From contig NZ_VZZZ01000009.1 of assembly GCF_009193265.1 (NCBI RefSeq), forward strand, positions 1-56,670: a DNA stretch of 56,670 bases. Direction: 5' to 3'. Within the stretch, counting starts at the first letter, position 1. The number at the start of each line of letters is the position of its first letter. This DNA is from Marinobacter changyiensis. Its GTDB lineage: Bacteria; Pseudomonadota; Gammaproteobacteria; Pseudomonadales; Oleiphilaceae. Under the pieces are notes generated by a model. It was not told where the DNA came from. It was given only the letters and a program-made list of their open reading frames with translations, and made no database searches. The position numbers were made by a program, and so were the translations under genes. Shown here piece after piece: positions 33,346 through 43,412 of this stretch.

Positions 33346-34026
33346 TTATTGCTGCGAGGCCTGCAGCCGCTCCAGCAGCAGGGCCAGCTCATCTACAGAA
33401 TCGACCATGTAATCAGCGTTCCAGCCGCCGACCTGATCGGGCTCATCGATGTAGCCGTAACGGGCGGCAATGGTGGTCATACCGGCACTGCGGCCAGCTT
33501 CAATGTCCCGCTGGTGATCTCCCACGTAAATGCCCGGGCCGGATTCCGCTGCGAGTTGTTGACGGGCCAGATAAAGTGACTCCGGGTGGGGTTTGCGCTG
33601 GGTAACGTGGTCGGGGCACACCACCGCAGAGCAGCGCTTATCCAGCCCCAGGGCGGCCAGCAATGGCGTGGTGAAACGTACGGGTTTATTGGTGACAATG
33701 CCCCAGGGGACCCGGGATCGCTCGAGCCATAACAACAAGTTATCCATGCCCGGGAACAGCCGCGTTTCCTGGGCAACGGTGGCCTCGTACAGATCCAGAA
33801 ACGCGGTATGCTTCGGCAGGTAATCGGTGTGGTCCGGGGTAAGCCCGAAGCCGGTTTCGATCATCGCTCGGGCACCGTTCGAGACCGAAGGTCTTATCGT
33901 CTCCGGCGGTAATGCCGGCAGGCTATGGCGTTCTCTGAGCTGGTTAACGCAACGGATGAAATCCGGCGCGGTGTCCAGCAAGGTGCCATCAAGATCAAAC
34001 AGAACCACGGCGAGCGTCTGTCTCAC
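33346..34026 (-). CDS. mupP: HAD phosphatase MupP / phosphoglycolate phosphatase-like
   Basis: 226 residues. The HAD motifs are DxD at Asp11 and Asp13 ('LFDLDGTLLDTAPD'), 'IVTNKP', the lysine in 'RKPHPESLYLA', and 'YVGDHQRDIEAGRSAGM'. The sequence alone fits either Gph or MupP. The context (between ubiG and yciK) is that of Pseudomonas mupP, which removes phosphate from N-acetylmuramic acid 6-phosphate in a cell-wall recycling route. It overlaps ubiG by four bases. Confidence 0.82.
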   Translation of the reverse strand: MRQTLAVVLFDLDGTLLDTAPDFIRCVNQLRERHSLPALPPETIRPSVSNGARAMIETGFGLTPDHTDYLPKHTAFLDLYEATVAQETRLFPGMDNLLLWLERSRVPWGIVTNKPVRFTTPLLAALGLDKRCSAVVCPDHVTQRKPHPESLYLARQQLAAESGPGIYVGDHQRDIEAGRSAGMTTIAARYGYIDEPDQVGGWNADYMVDSVDELALLLERLQASQQ

Positions 34027-34760
34027 TGGGTATTGCTCTCGTCCAGATTCCCACGATCAAGAGTCGCGTGCATCATGTAATTTACATCCACGTCACGACC
34101 GAGCCGGTAGATCCTGGTGATCGGATTGTAGGTCATGCCGGTGAGTTCCTGCACATCCAGGCTGGCGCTGCGGAGATGGTCAGCCATTTCTGACGGACGG
34201 ATGAACTTTTTCCATTCATGAGTGCCTTTGGGCAACAAGCGCAAGACATACTCGGCTCCCACAATCGCAAACAGAAAGGATTTGGGGTTGCGATTGATGG
34301 TAGACACAAAGAGCGAGCCGCCTGGTTTGAGCATTTTAGCGCAAGTGCGAATCACCGATGCCGGGTCCGGAACGTGTTCGAGCATCTCGAGACAGGTTAC
34401 GACGTCGTATTGGCCTGCCTGGCCGGACTCCTCCAACAACGCTTCAACTGTGATCTGGCGGTAGTCGACTTTGATTCCGGATTCGAGCCCATGGAGCCTG
34501 GCAACCGCAAGCGGCGCTTCACCCATATCAATGCCGGTGACATGAGCGCCGCGAGAGGCCATCGCTTCTGATAACAGGCCGCCGCCACACCCCACATCAA
34601 GCACTTTTTTGCCAGCCAGGGGCACGCGCTCGTCAATGTAATTCAGCCTGAGCGGGTTGATGTCGTGCAACGGCTTGAACTCGCTACCCGGATCCCACCA
34701 CCGGCTGGCGAGCGCCTCAAACTTGGCAATTTCATTTCGGTCTACGTTGTGATTGCTCAT
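34023..34760 (-). CDS. ubiG: Ubiquinone biosynthesis O-methyltransferase UbiG
   Basis: 245 residues from ATG at 34760 ('MSNHNVDRNEIAKFEALASRWWDPGSEFKPLHDINPLRLNYI'), the family start; a 30-residue extension from 34850 is rejected. The AdoMet motif is 'VLDVGCGGGLLSEAMA', then 'VTGIDMGEAPLAVARLH' and 'YDVVTCLEMLEHVPDP'. It methylates the hydroxyl groups at two steps of ubiquinone synthesis. The stop overlaps the mupP start (ATGA). Confidence 0.95.
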   Translation of the reverse strand: MSNHNVDRNEIAKFEALASRWWDPGSEFKPLHDINPLRLNYIDERVPLAGKKVLDVGCGGGLLSEAMASRGAHVTGIDMGEAPLAVARLHGLESGIKVDYRQITVEALLEESGQAGQYDVVTCLEMLEHVPDPASVIRTCAKMLKPGGSLFVSTINRNPKSFLFAIVGAEYVLRLLPKGTHEWKKFIRPSEMADHLRSASLDVQELTGMTYNPITRIYRLGRDVDVNYMMHATLDRGNLDESNTQ

Positions 34761-34813
34761 GGTGCTTATTCCGCCTGGGAAGTCTGATTCAAGAGAGTGT
34801 ACGGTACCGGGGC

Positions 34814-36154
34814 TCAGTCGGACGAGCCTGCGCGAATTCGATTGGCCCAAGATGCCACCCTGAGCATCAGATCCGGTACATCAACCCGCGTCAGACGGCC
34901 ATCCTGTAATTGTGGCACGCCGCCAATCCAGCTGTGGCTGACATCACGACCGCGATCGGAATAGACCAGGTGCGAAGCGGGATTATAGATCGGCTGGGAA
35001 AAAGGATCACTCAGGTCGATCGCGATAATATCCGCCAGCTTGCCTGCCTCCAGCGTGCCCAGTTCATGATCTCGGCCCAGTGCCTTGGCACCGTGGAGCG
35101 TCGCCATGGCGAGGGCCTGGTGGGCGGAGAGGGCGGTGGCATCCTGAGAGACTGCCTTGGCGATCAGGGCGGCGGTATTGAGTTCGCCAAACAGGTTGAG
35201 GTCATTGTTGCTGGCGGCCCCGTCGGTGCCGATTGCAACATTGACGCCCGCCTGCTGCATCCTGTGAACCGGGCAGAACCCACTGGCCAGCTTGAGATTG
35301 GACTCCGGACAATGAATCACATGGGCGCCGGAATCCACCAGGCAAGAGAGGTCGGTATCATCCATCTGGGTCATGTGGACACATTGGGTTCGGGGTGTGA
35401 GCAGCCCCAGCTCCATCATCCGGCTGGTGGGACGCTTGCCGGTTTTCTCGATGGCATCGGCGACCTCGGATGCGGTCTCGTGCAGGTGCAGCTGGATTCG
35501 CGCATTTTTGTCGCTGGCCAGCTGAATGGCGCGCTGCAGAGGTCGGTCAGACACCGTGTAGGGCGCGTGAGGGCCAATTGCAGGCATGATGTAGGGGTCG
35601 TCTGACCACTGGTCTATCAGGTTGGCACCTTTTGCCAGGTACTCGTCCGGCCCTGCGCCCCACACGGTTGGGAAGTCCAGCAAAGGAAAGCAGATTTGGG
35701 CCCGGATACCCGTGTCATAAGCCGTTTCCGCGACAATTTCCGGGAAAAAATACATATCGGAAAAGCAGGTCGTACCGGTGCGTAACATTTCAGCGATCGC
35801 CAGCCGGGACCCGTCAGCAACGAAGCTGGCATCTACGAATTTGCCCTCTGCAGGCCAGATGTAATCATTAAGCCAGGTCATCAAGGGTAAGTCGTCAGCC
35901 AGACCGCGAAACAGTGACATGGCTGCGTGACCATGCATATTAATCAATCCCGGCATCAACACATGAGTGGGCAAATCAATGGTTTCGCGGGCGTGGTAGC
36001 GATGATCTGCGTCCTGCTGGGGGACCATACCGGCAATCCGGTCGCCCTGAATCAATATTGCATAGTGATCAAGGATCACCCCGGCGGGCTCGATGGGAAT
36101 TACCCAGCGGGCATTGATTCGGGTATCTACCGCGATGATGGTTTCAGCAGTCAT
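34814..36154 (-). CDS. mtaD: 5-methylthioadenosine / S-adenosylhomocysteine deaminase (TRZ/ATZ family)
   Basis: 446 residues. Amidohydrolase motifs: 'LINMHGHAAMSLFRGLADDLPLMTWL' holds the first zinc histidine pair (His-x-His), then 'HLHETASE', and 'IGTDGAASNNDLNLFGE' with the catalytic Asp. The protein deaminates methylthioadenosine to methylthioinosine, a Pseudomonas-type salvage start. It is divergent from mtnA, the next salvage enzyme, as in Pseudomonas, which supports the specific assignment. Confidence 0.9.
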   Translation of the reverse strand: MTAETIIAVDTRINARWVIPIEPAGVILDHYAILIQGDRIAGMVPQQDADHRYHARETIDLPTHVLMPGLINMHGHAAMSLFRGLADDLPLMTWLNDYIWPAEGKFVDASFVADGSRLAIAEMLRTGTTCFSDMYFFPEIVAETAYDTGIRAQICFPLLDFPTVWGAGPDEYLAKGANLIDQWSDDPYIMPAIGPHAPYTVSDRPLQRAIQLASDKNARIQLHLHETASEVADAIEKTGKRPTSRMMELGLLTPRTQCVHMTQMDDTDLSCLVDSGAHVIHCPESNLKLASGFCPVHRMQQAGVNVAIGTDGAASNNDLNLFGELNTAALIAKAVSQDATALSAHQALAMATLHGAKALGRDHELGTLEAGKLADIIAIDLSDPFSQPIYNPASHLVYSDRGRDVSHSWIGGVPQLQDGRLTRVDVPDLMLRVASWANRIRAGSSD

Positions 36155-36328
36155 GCAATCAGCCTTCTGGCCCGTTTAAAAGATCGCAAAGTATAACGAT
36201 CCGCCCTCCCAGCGACCACCCTTGACGTTGCCCGTCTGCGTTGAACGGTAGTTTCCACGATTGCTCCGGGAAGGCCCAAAGCCGGTATACTGGCGACGGT
36301 TTTTGTTACCCCGCTACGGAGTGTATGC

Positions 36329-37402
36329 ATGTCGGATTTATCTGCCCCAAACCCTGTGGATCGAGCTCTTGGTACCGTGGCCATGCGCTGGCACGGTGAC
36401 AGCCTTGAGCTGTTGGACCAGCGTTTGCTTCCGGTAGAGGAAGTCTGGTTGCCCCATACCAGGGCCACCGAAGTAGCAACCAGTATTCGGGATATGGTGG
36501 TGCGGGGGGCGCCTGCAATCGGCATCAGCGCAGCCTATGGCGTCGTGCTGGCAGCAAAACGGGCGACTGAAAATGGCTGGAAGCAAACGATCGAAGCGGA
36601 CATGCAGGTGCTGGCGGAGTCTCGCCCCACGGCGATTAATCTGTTCTGGGCACTCGACAGGATGCGCGTGGTGCTAGCGACCTGCGATACCCGGCACCAG
36701 GCTCTCAGGCGTCTGGCTGAGGCGGCTATCGGTATCCATAAGGATGATCTGGCGGCGAATCTGGCAATGGCCGATCACGCCCTGGCCGTTATGGATGACA
36801 GGGCCCCATTTTCGGTATTGACCCATTGCAATACCGGTGCTCTGGCCACCGGTGGCTACGGTACGGCACTGGGTGTCATACGGCGCCTGCACGAAGAGAG
36901 AATGCTTAAACGAGTGTACGCTGATGAAACCCGTCCCTGGTTACAGGGCAGCCGGCTGACGGCCTGGGAGCTGGCAAGAGACGGCATTCCGGTAACGCTC
37001 AATGCTGACGGGGCGGCAGCGGTGATTCTCAGTCAGGGTGATGTCAAATGGGTGGTCGTGGGCGCGGACCGGATCACCGCCAATGGGGATGTCGCCAATA
37101 AAATCGGCACTTACAGCCTGGCGGTGCTGGCTCGTCATCACAACGTCAGGTTTATGGTGGTGGCGCCCGCCAGTACGGTGGATATGAGCCTGGAGTCAGG
37201 TCAGGAGATACCGATAGAGCAGCGTGATGGCCGGGAGATTTGCGAGATAAAGGGCGTTCAGATTGCGCCTGACGGTATTGATGTTTTCAATCCGGTGTTT
37301 GACGTTACCCCCGCCAGCCTGATTGATGCGATCGTTACAGAGCGCGGCGTGATTCATGACCCGGATATCACGGGTATGAGGGCGCTGTTCAGTAAAGGCT
37401 GA
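36329..37402 (+). CDS. mtnA: Methylthioribose-1-phosphate isomerase
   Basis: 357 residues; CGGAG precedes ATG at 36329. Family marks: 'VRGAPAIGISAAYG', the catalytic Cys in 'THCNTGALATGGYGTALG', and the catalytic Asp in 'VGADRITANGDVANKIGTYSLA'. It converts methylthioribose 1-phosphate to methylthioribulose 1-phosphate for methionine salvage. Divergent from mtaD with a 174-base spacer. In Pseudomonas gyrA follows mtnA; here the tail protease follows on the opposite strand. Confidence 0.95.
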   Translation: MSDLSAPNPVDRALGTVAMRWHGDSLELLDQRLLPVEEVWLPHTRATEVATSIRDMVVRGAPAIGISAAYGVVLAAKRATENGWKQTIEADMQVLAESRPTAINLFWALDRMRVVLATCDTRHQALRRLAEAAIGIHKDDLAANLAMADHALAVMDDRAPFSVLTHCNTGALATGGYGTALGVIRRLHEERMLKRVYADETRPWLQGSRLTAWELARDGIPVTLNADGAAAVILSQGDVKWVVVGADRITANGDVANKIGTYSLAVLARHHNVRFMVVAPASTVDMSLESGQEIPIEQRDGREICEIKGVQIAPDGIDVFNPVFDVTPASLIDAIVTERGVIHDPDITGMRALFSKG

Positions 37403-37466
37403 CCAGGGGATTTCTGTCGGGGTCGCCAGCAGGCTTTTGAGGGCCTGCCTGGCGATTCTTTGATGG

Positions 37467-39641
37467 TTACTGGCCGGTTTCTGCCGTAATGAGTTTGGGA
37501 TCGATGATGGATGCCATACGGCGGTCAAGTTCCAACAAGTCCGCCATGATATGACCACCTTCACGAACAATGAAATCGAGCCTCTCATCATTGCCTTCAG
37601 GATCAGCAGCTTGCTGGTCCTGCCAGTCTTCCAGCTCCTTGAGGGTGCTGAAAGGGGCTTGATCTTTCAGCTGGCGACGGGTGTTGGCGATCGTAAGTTG
37701 CCGATCCTCAAGGGTTTCCTGGTAGGTTTTGCGGGATTTCTCGTTAAGGCTTACGGACGTAATCTCGCGCTGTTCCTTGAGCAGGTCAATTTCCTGCTGG
37801 AGCAGCCGAAATTCCGGACTCTTGGCAAAGCGGTCATCGTGATTTTCCCGCAACTGATCAATAATGCTGCTGAAATCGTAGTAACGAGTGTGGGGTACCG
37901 CTTCAATCTGATCCCAGGGTAGGGCGCGGTCCAGGGCATCTTCGCCGATGCGGGTTTTATCAATCCGGCTCGGAATGTGAATGTCGGGCACCACACCTTT
38001 GTGCTGGGTAGAGCCCCCTGAAACCCGATAGAATTTGGATTGTGTAATCTTCAGCTGGCCATGATTCAGCGGTCTGACCGCCTGCACAGTGCCCTTGCCA
38101 AAGGTCTGGGAACCCACCACCAGGCCCCGGCCATAATCCTGAATTGCGCCAGCAAAAATTTCAGATGCTGAAGCGCTCATGCGGTTTACCAGCACTACCA
38201 GAGGGCCGTCGTAGACCACAGAGGGGTCCTGATCGGTGAGAACCTGGACGTCGTTGTCTGCGTTGCGGATCTGCACGGTGGGCCCTTCGTCTATAAACAG
38301 TCCTACCAGGTCATTGGCCTCGTGCAGGGCACCGCCGCCGTTGTTTCGCAGATCTATCACTACGCCGTCGACATCATCGCCCTTCAGATCCTCAATCAGC
38401 CGACGTACGTCCCGTGTCGTGCTTTTGTAATTGGGATCCCCCGCTTGCATGGCTTTGAAGTCGGCGTAGAAGGTCGGAATATTGATAACGCCGATACGGT
38501 AGCTGCTACCGGCCCGTTCCAGATCAATAACGTCACTGCTGGCGCTCTGTTCTTCAAGCTTGACCTTGTCGCGGGTGATATCGATTGAACGGGTCAGGGT
38601 TTCGTCAGAAGCACTGGCTGGAATCACCTCTAGAGTAACTGTTGACTCTCTCGGGCCCCTGATCAGGTCGACAACCTCATCCAGTCGCCAACCGATGACG
38701 TTTACTGGCTTGTCTTCATCTTCCTGGGTTACCGAAACAATGCGGTCTGCGGGCTTGAGCTGACCTTGCTTGGCCGCCGGGCCACCCGGTACCAGTCGAA
38801 CCACCTTGGTGTATTCATTATCGGCTTGCAGCACTGCCCCGATACCTTCAAGTGATAGGCTCATATTGATATTGAAGTTTTCAGAGGTGCGGGGGGAGAA
38901 GTACGAAGTATGGGGGTCCCAGATTCCCGTGAAGGCATTCATGTAGGCCTGGAAAGCATCTTCGCTGCGCATCTGGACGGCGCGCTTACGCTGGCTCTCA
39001 TAGCGGCGGGTGAGGGCCTCTTCGATAGTGTCGTTATCGCTGCCGTTCAGTCGTTGGGCAAGCACCGCATTCTTGATTCTCTTGACCCAAAGCGCGTCGA
39101 GGGCATCGCGGTTTTCTTCCCAGGCCGCTTCCGACCGGTCCAGTGTCAGTTGGTCGTCGTTTTCAAATGTGAATTGATCAATGCCGTCGTCAAGCAACCC
39201 CAGTGCGAAATCCAGGCGTTCGATAATGCGTTGCTGGACCGTATTGTAAATGTCGAATCCGGGCTGCAGGCGGCCGGTTTTGAGTGCTGAGCCAAGATTC
39301 GCCCGAACCGATTTGAAACGGTTAATATCCTGCTGGGTCAAGTAGATTTTCTGCCCGTCCAGGTATTCCAGATACGCGTCGAAGACCTCGCCAGACAAAG
39401 TGTCGTCAATTTTCTGGTCTCGGAAATGGGTGAACTGCAGCTGACGGGAAATCAGGATATTGGCCCTTGCCTGGTCTACCGTTGGCGCGACTGGCTCAAA
39501 GTCCGAATCATACTTGACATTAGCAGACAAAAGCGCAGGCGTGATCAGGAAGCCGAATGCCAACGCCAGAGAGCCCTGTTTAAGCCTGCTCGCCAGCAAT
39601 GAGGCTGCCCGAGGCGAGGAAGTGCATTTCGCGTTGGTCAT
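37467..39641 (-). CDS. prc: Tail-specific carboxy-terminal protease Prc (Tsp)
   Basis: 724 residues with a signal sequence near 18-41. A PDZ domain ('LSLEGIGAVLQADNEYTKVVRLVPGGPAAKQGQLKPADRI') lies before the S41 protease domain, whose catalytic serine is in 'VLVNRMSASASEIFAGA' and lysine in 'SQTFGKGTVQ'. A C-terminal DUF3340 region follows. The periplasmic enzyme degrades proteins with apolar C-termini and controls lytic peptidoglycan enzymes. It is convergent with mtnA, about 64 bases apart. Confidence 0.93.
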   Translation of the reverse strand: MTNAKCTSSPRAASLLASRLKQGSLALAFGFLITPALLSANVKYDSDFEPVAPTVDQARANILISRQLQFTHFRDQKIDDTLSGEVFDAYLEYLDGQKIYLTQQDINRFKSVRANLGSALKTGRLQPGFDIYNTVQQRIIERLDFALGLLDDGIDQFTFENDDQLTLDRSEAAWEENRDALDALWVKRIKNAVLAQRLNGSDNDTIEEALTRRYESQRKRAVQMRSEDAFQAYMNAFTGIWDPHTSYFSPRTSENFNINMSLSLEGIGAVLQADNEYTKVVRLVPGGPAAKQGQLKPADRIVSVTQEDEDKPVNVIGWRLDEVVDLIRGPRESTVTLEVIPASASDETLTRSIDITRDKVKLEEQSASSDVIDLERAGSSYRIGVINIPTFYADFKAMQAGDPNYKSTTRDVRRLIEDLKGDDVDGVVIDLRNNGGGALHEANDLVGLFIDEGPTVQIRNADNDVQVLTDQDPSVVYDGPLVVLVNRMSASASEIFAGAIQDYGRGLVVGSQTFGKGTVQAVRPLNHGQLKITQSKFYRVSGGSTQHKGVVPDIHIPSRIDKTRIGEDALDRALPWDQIEAVPHTRYYDFSSIIDQLRENHDDRFAKSPEFRLLQQEIDLLKEQREITSVSLNEKSRKTYQETLEDRQLTIANTRRQLKDQAPFSTLKELEDWQDQQAADPEGNDERLDFIVREGGHIMADLLELDRRMASIIDPKLITAETGQ

Positions 39642-39884
39642 AATCGTGCGTACCCGATGTTGGATGTAAGGTCATGGCGCATTGCCTGCTTTGTATACGA
39701 TACAGTGATCGCAGCAGACTGTCGGTTAATTTCATTGTAGGCAACGGACTGTCCGGTTGCCATAGGCTACGGGTCCCAGCTTGTGACAATATGTCCACAT
39801 TATTGCCGGGGTGTACGGACTTCAGTAATTCGCGTGAAGGGCGGGGAAGGTCGGACCCGGCGGCATGACCACCGGGCCGGGGGT

Positions 39885-42035
39885 TCAGGCAAGAGCGGTG
39901 TTGTTTTCGGCTTTTTCCAACAGCAATTTCGGCGGAGTGAATCTTTCGCCATATTTGGCTGCAAGCTCACCGGCGCGCTCAGCAAAGGCTCTGACGCCAT
40001 ACTGATTGATGAACTGGATGGCACCCCCGGTCCAGGGTGCAAACCCGATTCCGAAGATACTGCCAACGTTGGCATCTTCTACTGTTCGCAATACCCCTTC
40101 CTCCAGGCAACGCACGGTTTCGATAGCCTGAATGAACAGTATCCGGTCTTTCAGTTCCTGGAGTGCGACCCGGGGCGCTTGGAGCTGGTCAACAAAAACG
40201 TCTGTTAGCGCAGGCCACAGCGACTTTTTGCCACTGGCCGGATAGTCGTAGAACCCCGCTCCTGCTGCCTTGCCCTTGCGTCCGTGCTCGTTCACCAGAG
40301 TATCTATGACGGCTTCAGCCGGGTGGGACTGCCATTCCTTGCCGGCGGCTTCGAGGTCTTTGCGGCTTTGATCGCGAATGTGCTGGATCAGCGTCAGGCT
40401 GACCTCATCACTGACCGCCAACGGCCCGACCGGCATGCCCGCAAGCAACCCGGCATTTTCGATACTGGCGGGGTGGATGCCCTCACCGAGCATGGCGACA
40501 CCTTCATTGACAAACGTGCCAAATACCCGGGAGGTAAAGAAGCCCCGGCTGTCGTTGACAACGATAGGAATTTTGCCAATTTGCTGAACGTAATCAAAGG
40601 CTCTGGCCAGGGTGTCGTCGGACGTCTTGTCACCGACAATAATTTCCACCAGCTGCATCTTGTCTACGGGCGAGAAAAAATGCAATCCGATAAAGTTTTC
40701 GGGTTTTGCGGTGGCTTCGGCCAGCTGCGTAATGGGGATGGTGGAGGTGTTGGATGCAAAAATGCCTCCGTTTGCCATCCGTGGTTCGGCTTCCTGAGTG
40801 ACTTTGGCTTTCAGGCCACTGTCTTCAAAAACGGCTTCGATGACCAGATCGCAACCGGTCAGGTCATCAGAGTCCGCCGCAGCGGTGATGCGGTCCAGGG
40901 TTGCCGCTTTTTCTTGCTCGGTCAGGTGCCCGCGACTGACCTTTTTGGCCAACAGGTTTTCCGAGTAACGTTTGCCTTTCTGCGCTTTCTCCATCGATAC
41001 ATCTTTCAGCACCACGTTGATGCCACGAGTAGCGGTCGCGTAGGCAATACCGGCACCCATCATGCCCGCACCCAATACCCCGACTTTGGAGAACCGGGCT
41101 TTCCCGATACCCTTTGGTCGGCTTTCGCCCGCCTTGATGGCGTTTAGCTGGAACCAGAAGGTTCCGGTCATGTTCTTGGCGACCTGACCAATCACCAATT
41201 CGGTAAAATAACGGGTCTCGATTCTGTCACCGTTGTCGTAATCCACCTGGGCGCCTTCAACAGCCGCCGACAGGATACGCTCCGGAGCCGGATAACAGCC
41301 ACGGGTTTTCTGTTTCAGCATGGCGGGCGCAATCGCCAGTTTTTGCGCCATGGCCGGATGATGCGGTGCGCCGCCGGGAAAGCGGAAGCCTTTCTGGTCC
41401 CATGGTTGCTGGCAGGTGGGGTTGGCATTAATGAAGGCGCGGGCTTTTGCCATCAGATCCTCGGCGGAAGCGGCGAGCTCATCCACAATACCTGCTTTCA
41501 CCGCCGCTTTCGGGTTCACCTTCCTGCCTTCCATCAGAAAAGGAAAGGCTGCTTCCAGGCCAATCATGCGTGGCAGGCGTTGGGTGCCGCCACCACCGGG
41601 TAACAAACCAAGCGTGACCTCCGGAAGCCCAAGCTGAATGCTGTCGTCATCCAGTGCCACCCGATGATGACACGCCAGGCAAATCTCGAGCCCGCCTCCC
41701 AAAGCAGAGCCGTTGATGGCCGCGACGACCGGTTTACCGCAGGTTTCGATCGCTCGCATGTCGGCTTTCAGATCGGTAACCATGCGCTCAAACATCGCGG
41801 CATCTGCCCGGGTAACCTTGAATAGCTCATTCAGGTCGCCGCCAGCAAAGAAAGTCTTTTTGGCAGATGTGATGATGATGCCGCGAATAGTGTCGATGTC
41901 TGCTTTTACCTTGTCGGCGGTTTCAGACAAAGCTTCGCGAAAATCGCTGTTCATGGTGTTGGCGGACTGCCCGGGCATATCAATGGTAAGGGTCAGAATC
42001 TTGTCGGCATCAATAGTGTAACCAATGGCGCTCAT
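39885..42035 (-). CDS. Multifunctional fatty-acid oxidation enzyme (enoyl-CoA hydratase / 3-hydroxyacyl-CoA dehydrogenase)
   Basis: 716 residues; GAGGAG precedes ATG at 42035. The N-terminal crotonase domain has 'KTFFAGGDLNEL' and 'AAINGSALGGGLEICLACHHRVALD' with 'GLPEVTLGLLPGGGGTQRLPR'. The NAD-binding dehydrogenase begins 'VGVLGAGMMGAGIAYATATRGINVVLKD' near residue 325 and continues to 'NFIGLHFFSPVDKMQLVEII'. FadJ/FadB alpha-subunit architecture. It runs 28 bases after the thiolase gene and should form the oxidation complex with it. It degrades acyl-CoA by one hydration and one oxidation step per cycle. Confidence 0.92.
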   Translation of the reverse strand: MSAIGYTIDADKILTLTIDMPGQSANTMNSDFREALSETADKVKADIDTIRGIIITSAKKTFFAGGDLNELFKVTRADAAMFERMVTDLKADMRAIETCGKPVVAAINGSALGGGLEICLACHHRVALDDDSIQLGLPEVTLGLLPGGGGTQRLPRMIGLEAAFPFLMEGRKVNPKAAVKAGIVDELAASAEDLMAKARAFINANPTCQQPWDQKGFRFPGGAPHHPAMAQKLAIAPAMLKQKTRGCYPAPERILSAAVEGAQVDYDNGDRIETRYFTELVIGQVAKNMTGTFWFQLNAIKAGESRPKGIGKARFSKVGVLGAGMMGAGIAYATATRGINVVLKDVSMEKAQKGKRYSENLLAKKVSRGHLTEQEKAATLDRITAAADSDDLTGCDLVIEAVFEDSGLKAKVTQEAEPRMANGGIFASNTSTIPITQLAEATAKPENFIGLHFFSPVDKMQLVEIIVGDKTSDDTLARAFDYVQQIGKIPIVVNDSRGFFTSRVFGTFVNEGVAMLGEGIHPASIENAGLLAGMPVGPLAVSDEVSLTLIQHIRDQSRKDLEAAGKEWQSHPAEAVIDTLVNEHGRKGKAAGAGFYDYPASGKKSLWPALTDVFVDQLQAPRVALQELKDRILFIQAIETVRCLEEGVLRTVEDANVGSIFGIGFAPWTGGAIQFINQYGVRAFAERAGELAAKYGERFTPPKLLLEKAENNTALA

Positions 42036-42063
42036 AAATCGGTTCTCCTCTCAGAATAGGGGC

Positions 42064-43272
42064 TCAGCAGCGTTCGATGATGGTAGCGATGCCCATACCA
42101 CCACCGACACACAAGGTGGCAAGGCCGTATCGAAGTTCGCGGCGTTCGAGCTCATCAAGCAGCGTACCGAGTATCATGGCGCCGGTGGCTCCGAGAGGGT
42201 GGCCCATGGCGATGGCGCCGCCGTTCACGTTGACCTTGTCATCGGGTACCGAGAGTTCGCGCTGGAAGCGCATGACAACCGAGGCAAAAGCTTCGTTCAC
42301 TTCAAACAGGTCGATCTGATCCGCTGTCATACCGGCTTTCTCGAGGGCCTTTCTGGCGGCTGGCGCTGGCCCGGTCAGCATAATGGTCGGATCGGTGCTG
42401 GTGACAGCGGTGGCGACAATACGGGCTCTCGGCGTGAGTCCCAAAGCTTTGCCTTTGGCCTCACTGCCAATCAGCATCGCGGTGGCACCATCCACTATGC
42501 CGGAAGAGTTACCTGCATGGTGGACGTGGTTGATTTTCTCCACGTAGTGGTACTTTTCCCGCGCAACGCTGTCAAAGCCCATGTCGCCCATCATCTGGAA
42601 GGAGGGCTTGAGCTGGCCCAGGGATTCCAGCGTGGTGTTGGCGCGAACGTGTTCGTCCCGGTCCAGGATCATTACGCCGTTCTGATCGGTGACCGGAATG
42701 ACCGAACGTGCGAAGTAGCCTTTACCCCAGGCGTTGGCCGCCTTCTGTTGGGACCGGACGGCAAAGCTGTCAACATCTTCCCGGCTGAAGCCTTCCAGCG
42801 TCGCGATCAGGTCTGCGCCGATACCCTGGGGCATGAAGCCGGTGTGCAGGTTGGTTGCAGGGTCTGTTGCCCAGGCGCCACCATCGGAACCCATGGGTAC
42901 GCGGGACATGGCTTCAACACCGCCTGCCACGACCAGGTCCTCCCATCCTGACCTTACTTTCATGGCGGCCAGATTGACGGCCTCGAGGCCTGATGCGCAG
43001 AAGCGGTTTAGAGTCACACCGGCCACCACGTCGTGCCAGTCCGCAGCCAGTGCTGCGGTCTTGGCGATGTCCGCACCCTGATCACCCACTGCGGTGACAC
43101 ATCCCATCACAATGTCATCGACCTGTGAGGTGTCCAGGCTTGTGCGCTCTTGCAGGGCCTTGAGAACGGCTGTCAGCAGGGTGATGGGCTTGACGCTATG
43201 GAGTGAACCGTCTTTCTTGCCGCGTCCTCTGGGAGTACGCACGGCGTCGAAGATGTACGCTTCGGTGGTCAT
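42064..43272 (-). CDS. Acetyl-CoA acyltransferase (thiolase, FadI/FadA type)
   Basis: 402 residues from ATG at 43272 (AAGGA upstream); the frame extends to 43353 but without RBS. Catalytic Cys is in 'LNRFCASGLEAVNLAAM', His in 'NGGAIAMGHPLGATGAMIL', and the second Cys in 'ATLCVGGGMG'. The opening 'AYIFDAVRTPRGRGKKDGSLHSVKP' is common to degradative thiolases. It cleaves 3-ketoacyl-CoA in the last step of beta-oxidation. Precedes the multifunctional enzyme in one operon. Confidence 0.92.
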   Translation of the reverse strand: MTTEAYIFDAVRTPRGRGKKDGSLHSVKPITLLTAVLKALQERTSLDTSQVDDIVMGCVTAVGDQGADIAKTAALAADWHDVVAGVTLNRFCASGLEAVNLAAMKVRSGWEDLVVAGGVEAMSRVPMGSDGGAWATDPATNLHTGFMPQGIGADLIATLEGFSREDVDSFAVRSQQKAANAWGKGYFARSVIPVTDQNGVMILDRDEHVRANTTLESLGQLKPSFQMMGDMGFDSVAREKYHYVEKINHVHHAGNSSGIVDGATAMLIGSEAKGKALGLTPRARIVATAVTSTDPTIMLTGPAPAARKALEKAGMTADQIDLFEVNEAFASVVMRFQRELSVPDDKVNVNGGAIAMGHPLGATGAMILGTLLDELERRELRYGLATLCVGGGMGIATIIERC

Positions 43273-43412
43273 TACTGATCCTTTGAGATGGGTGGCTGTA
43301 TTGGGTAACCATAGCCCGACACTGCTTGATGGCGTAATGACACTCACTGCCAATCGGAGTGGCGAAAGTGCTCATGGGTGAGAGACCCGCCGGCAGTGAT
43401 CCCGCCTTATCT

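Noticed and set aside
39642..39884. Terminator or repeat element between prc and the fatty-oxidation gene
   Set aside because: The GC-rich CCCGG/CCGGG inverted repeat near 39856-39880 has no T-run on either side and only five paired bases.
40284..41147. 287-codon plus-strand ORF opposite the fatty-oxidation gene
   Set aside because: Shadow of an intact gene with all catalytic motifs on the minus strand.
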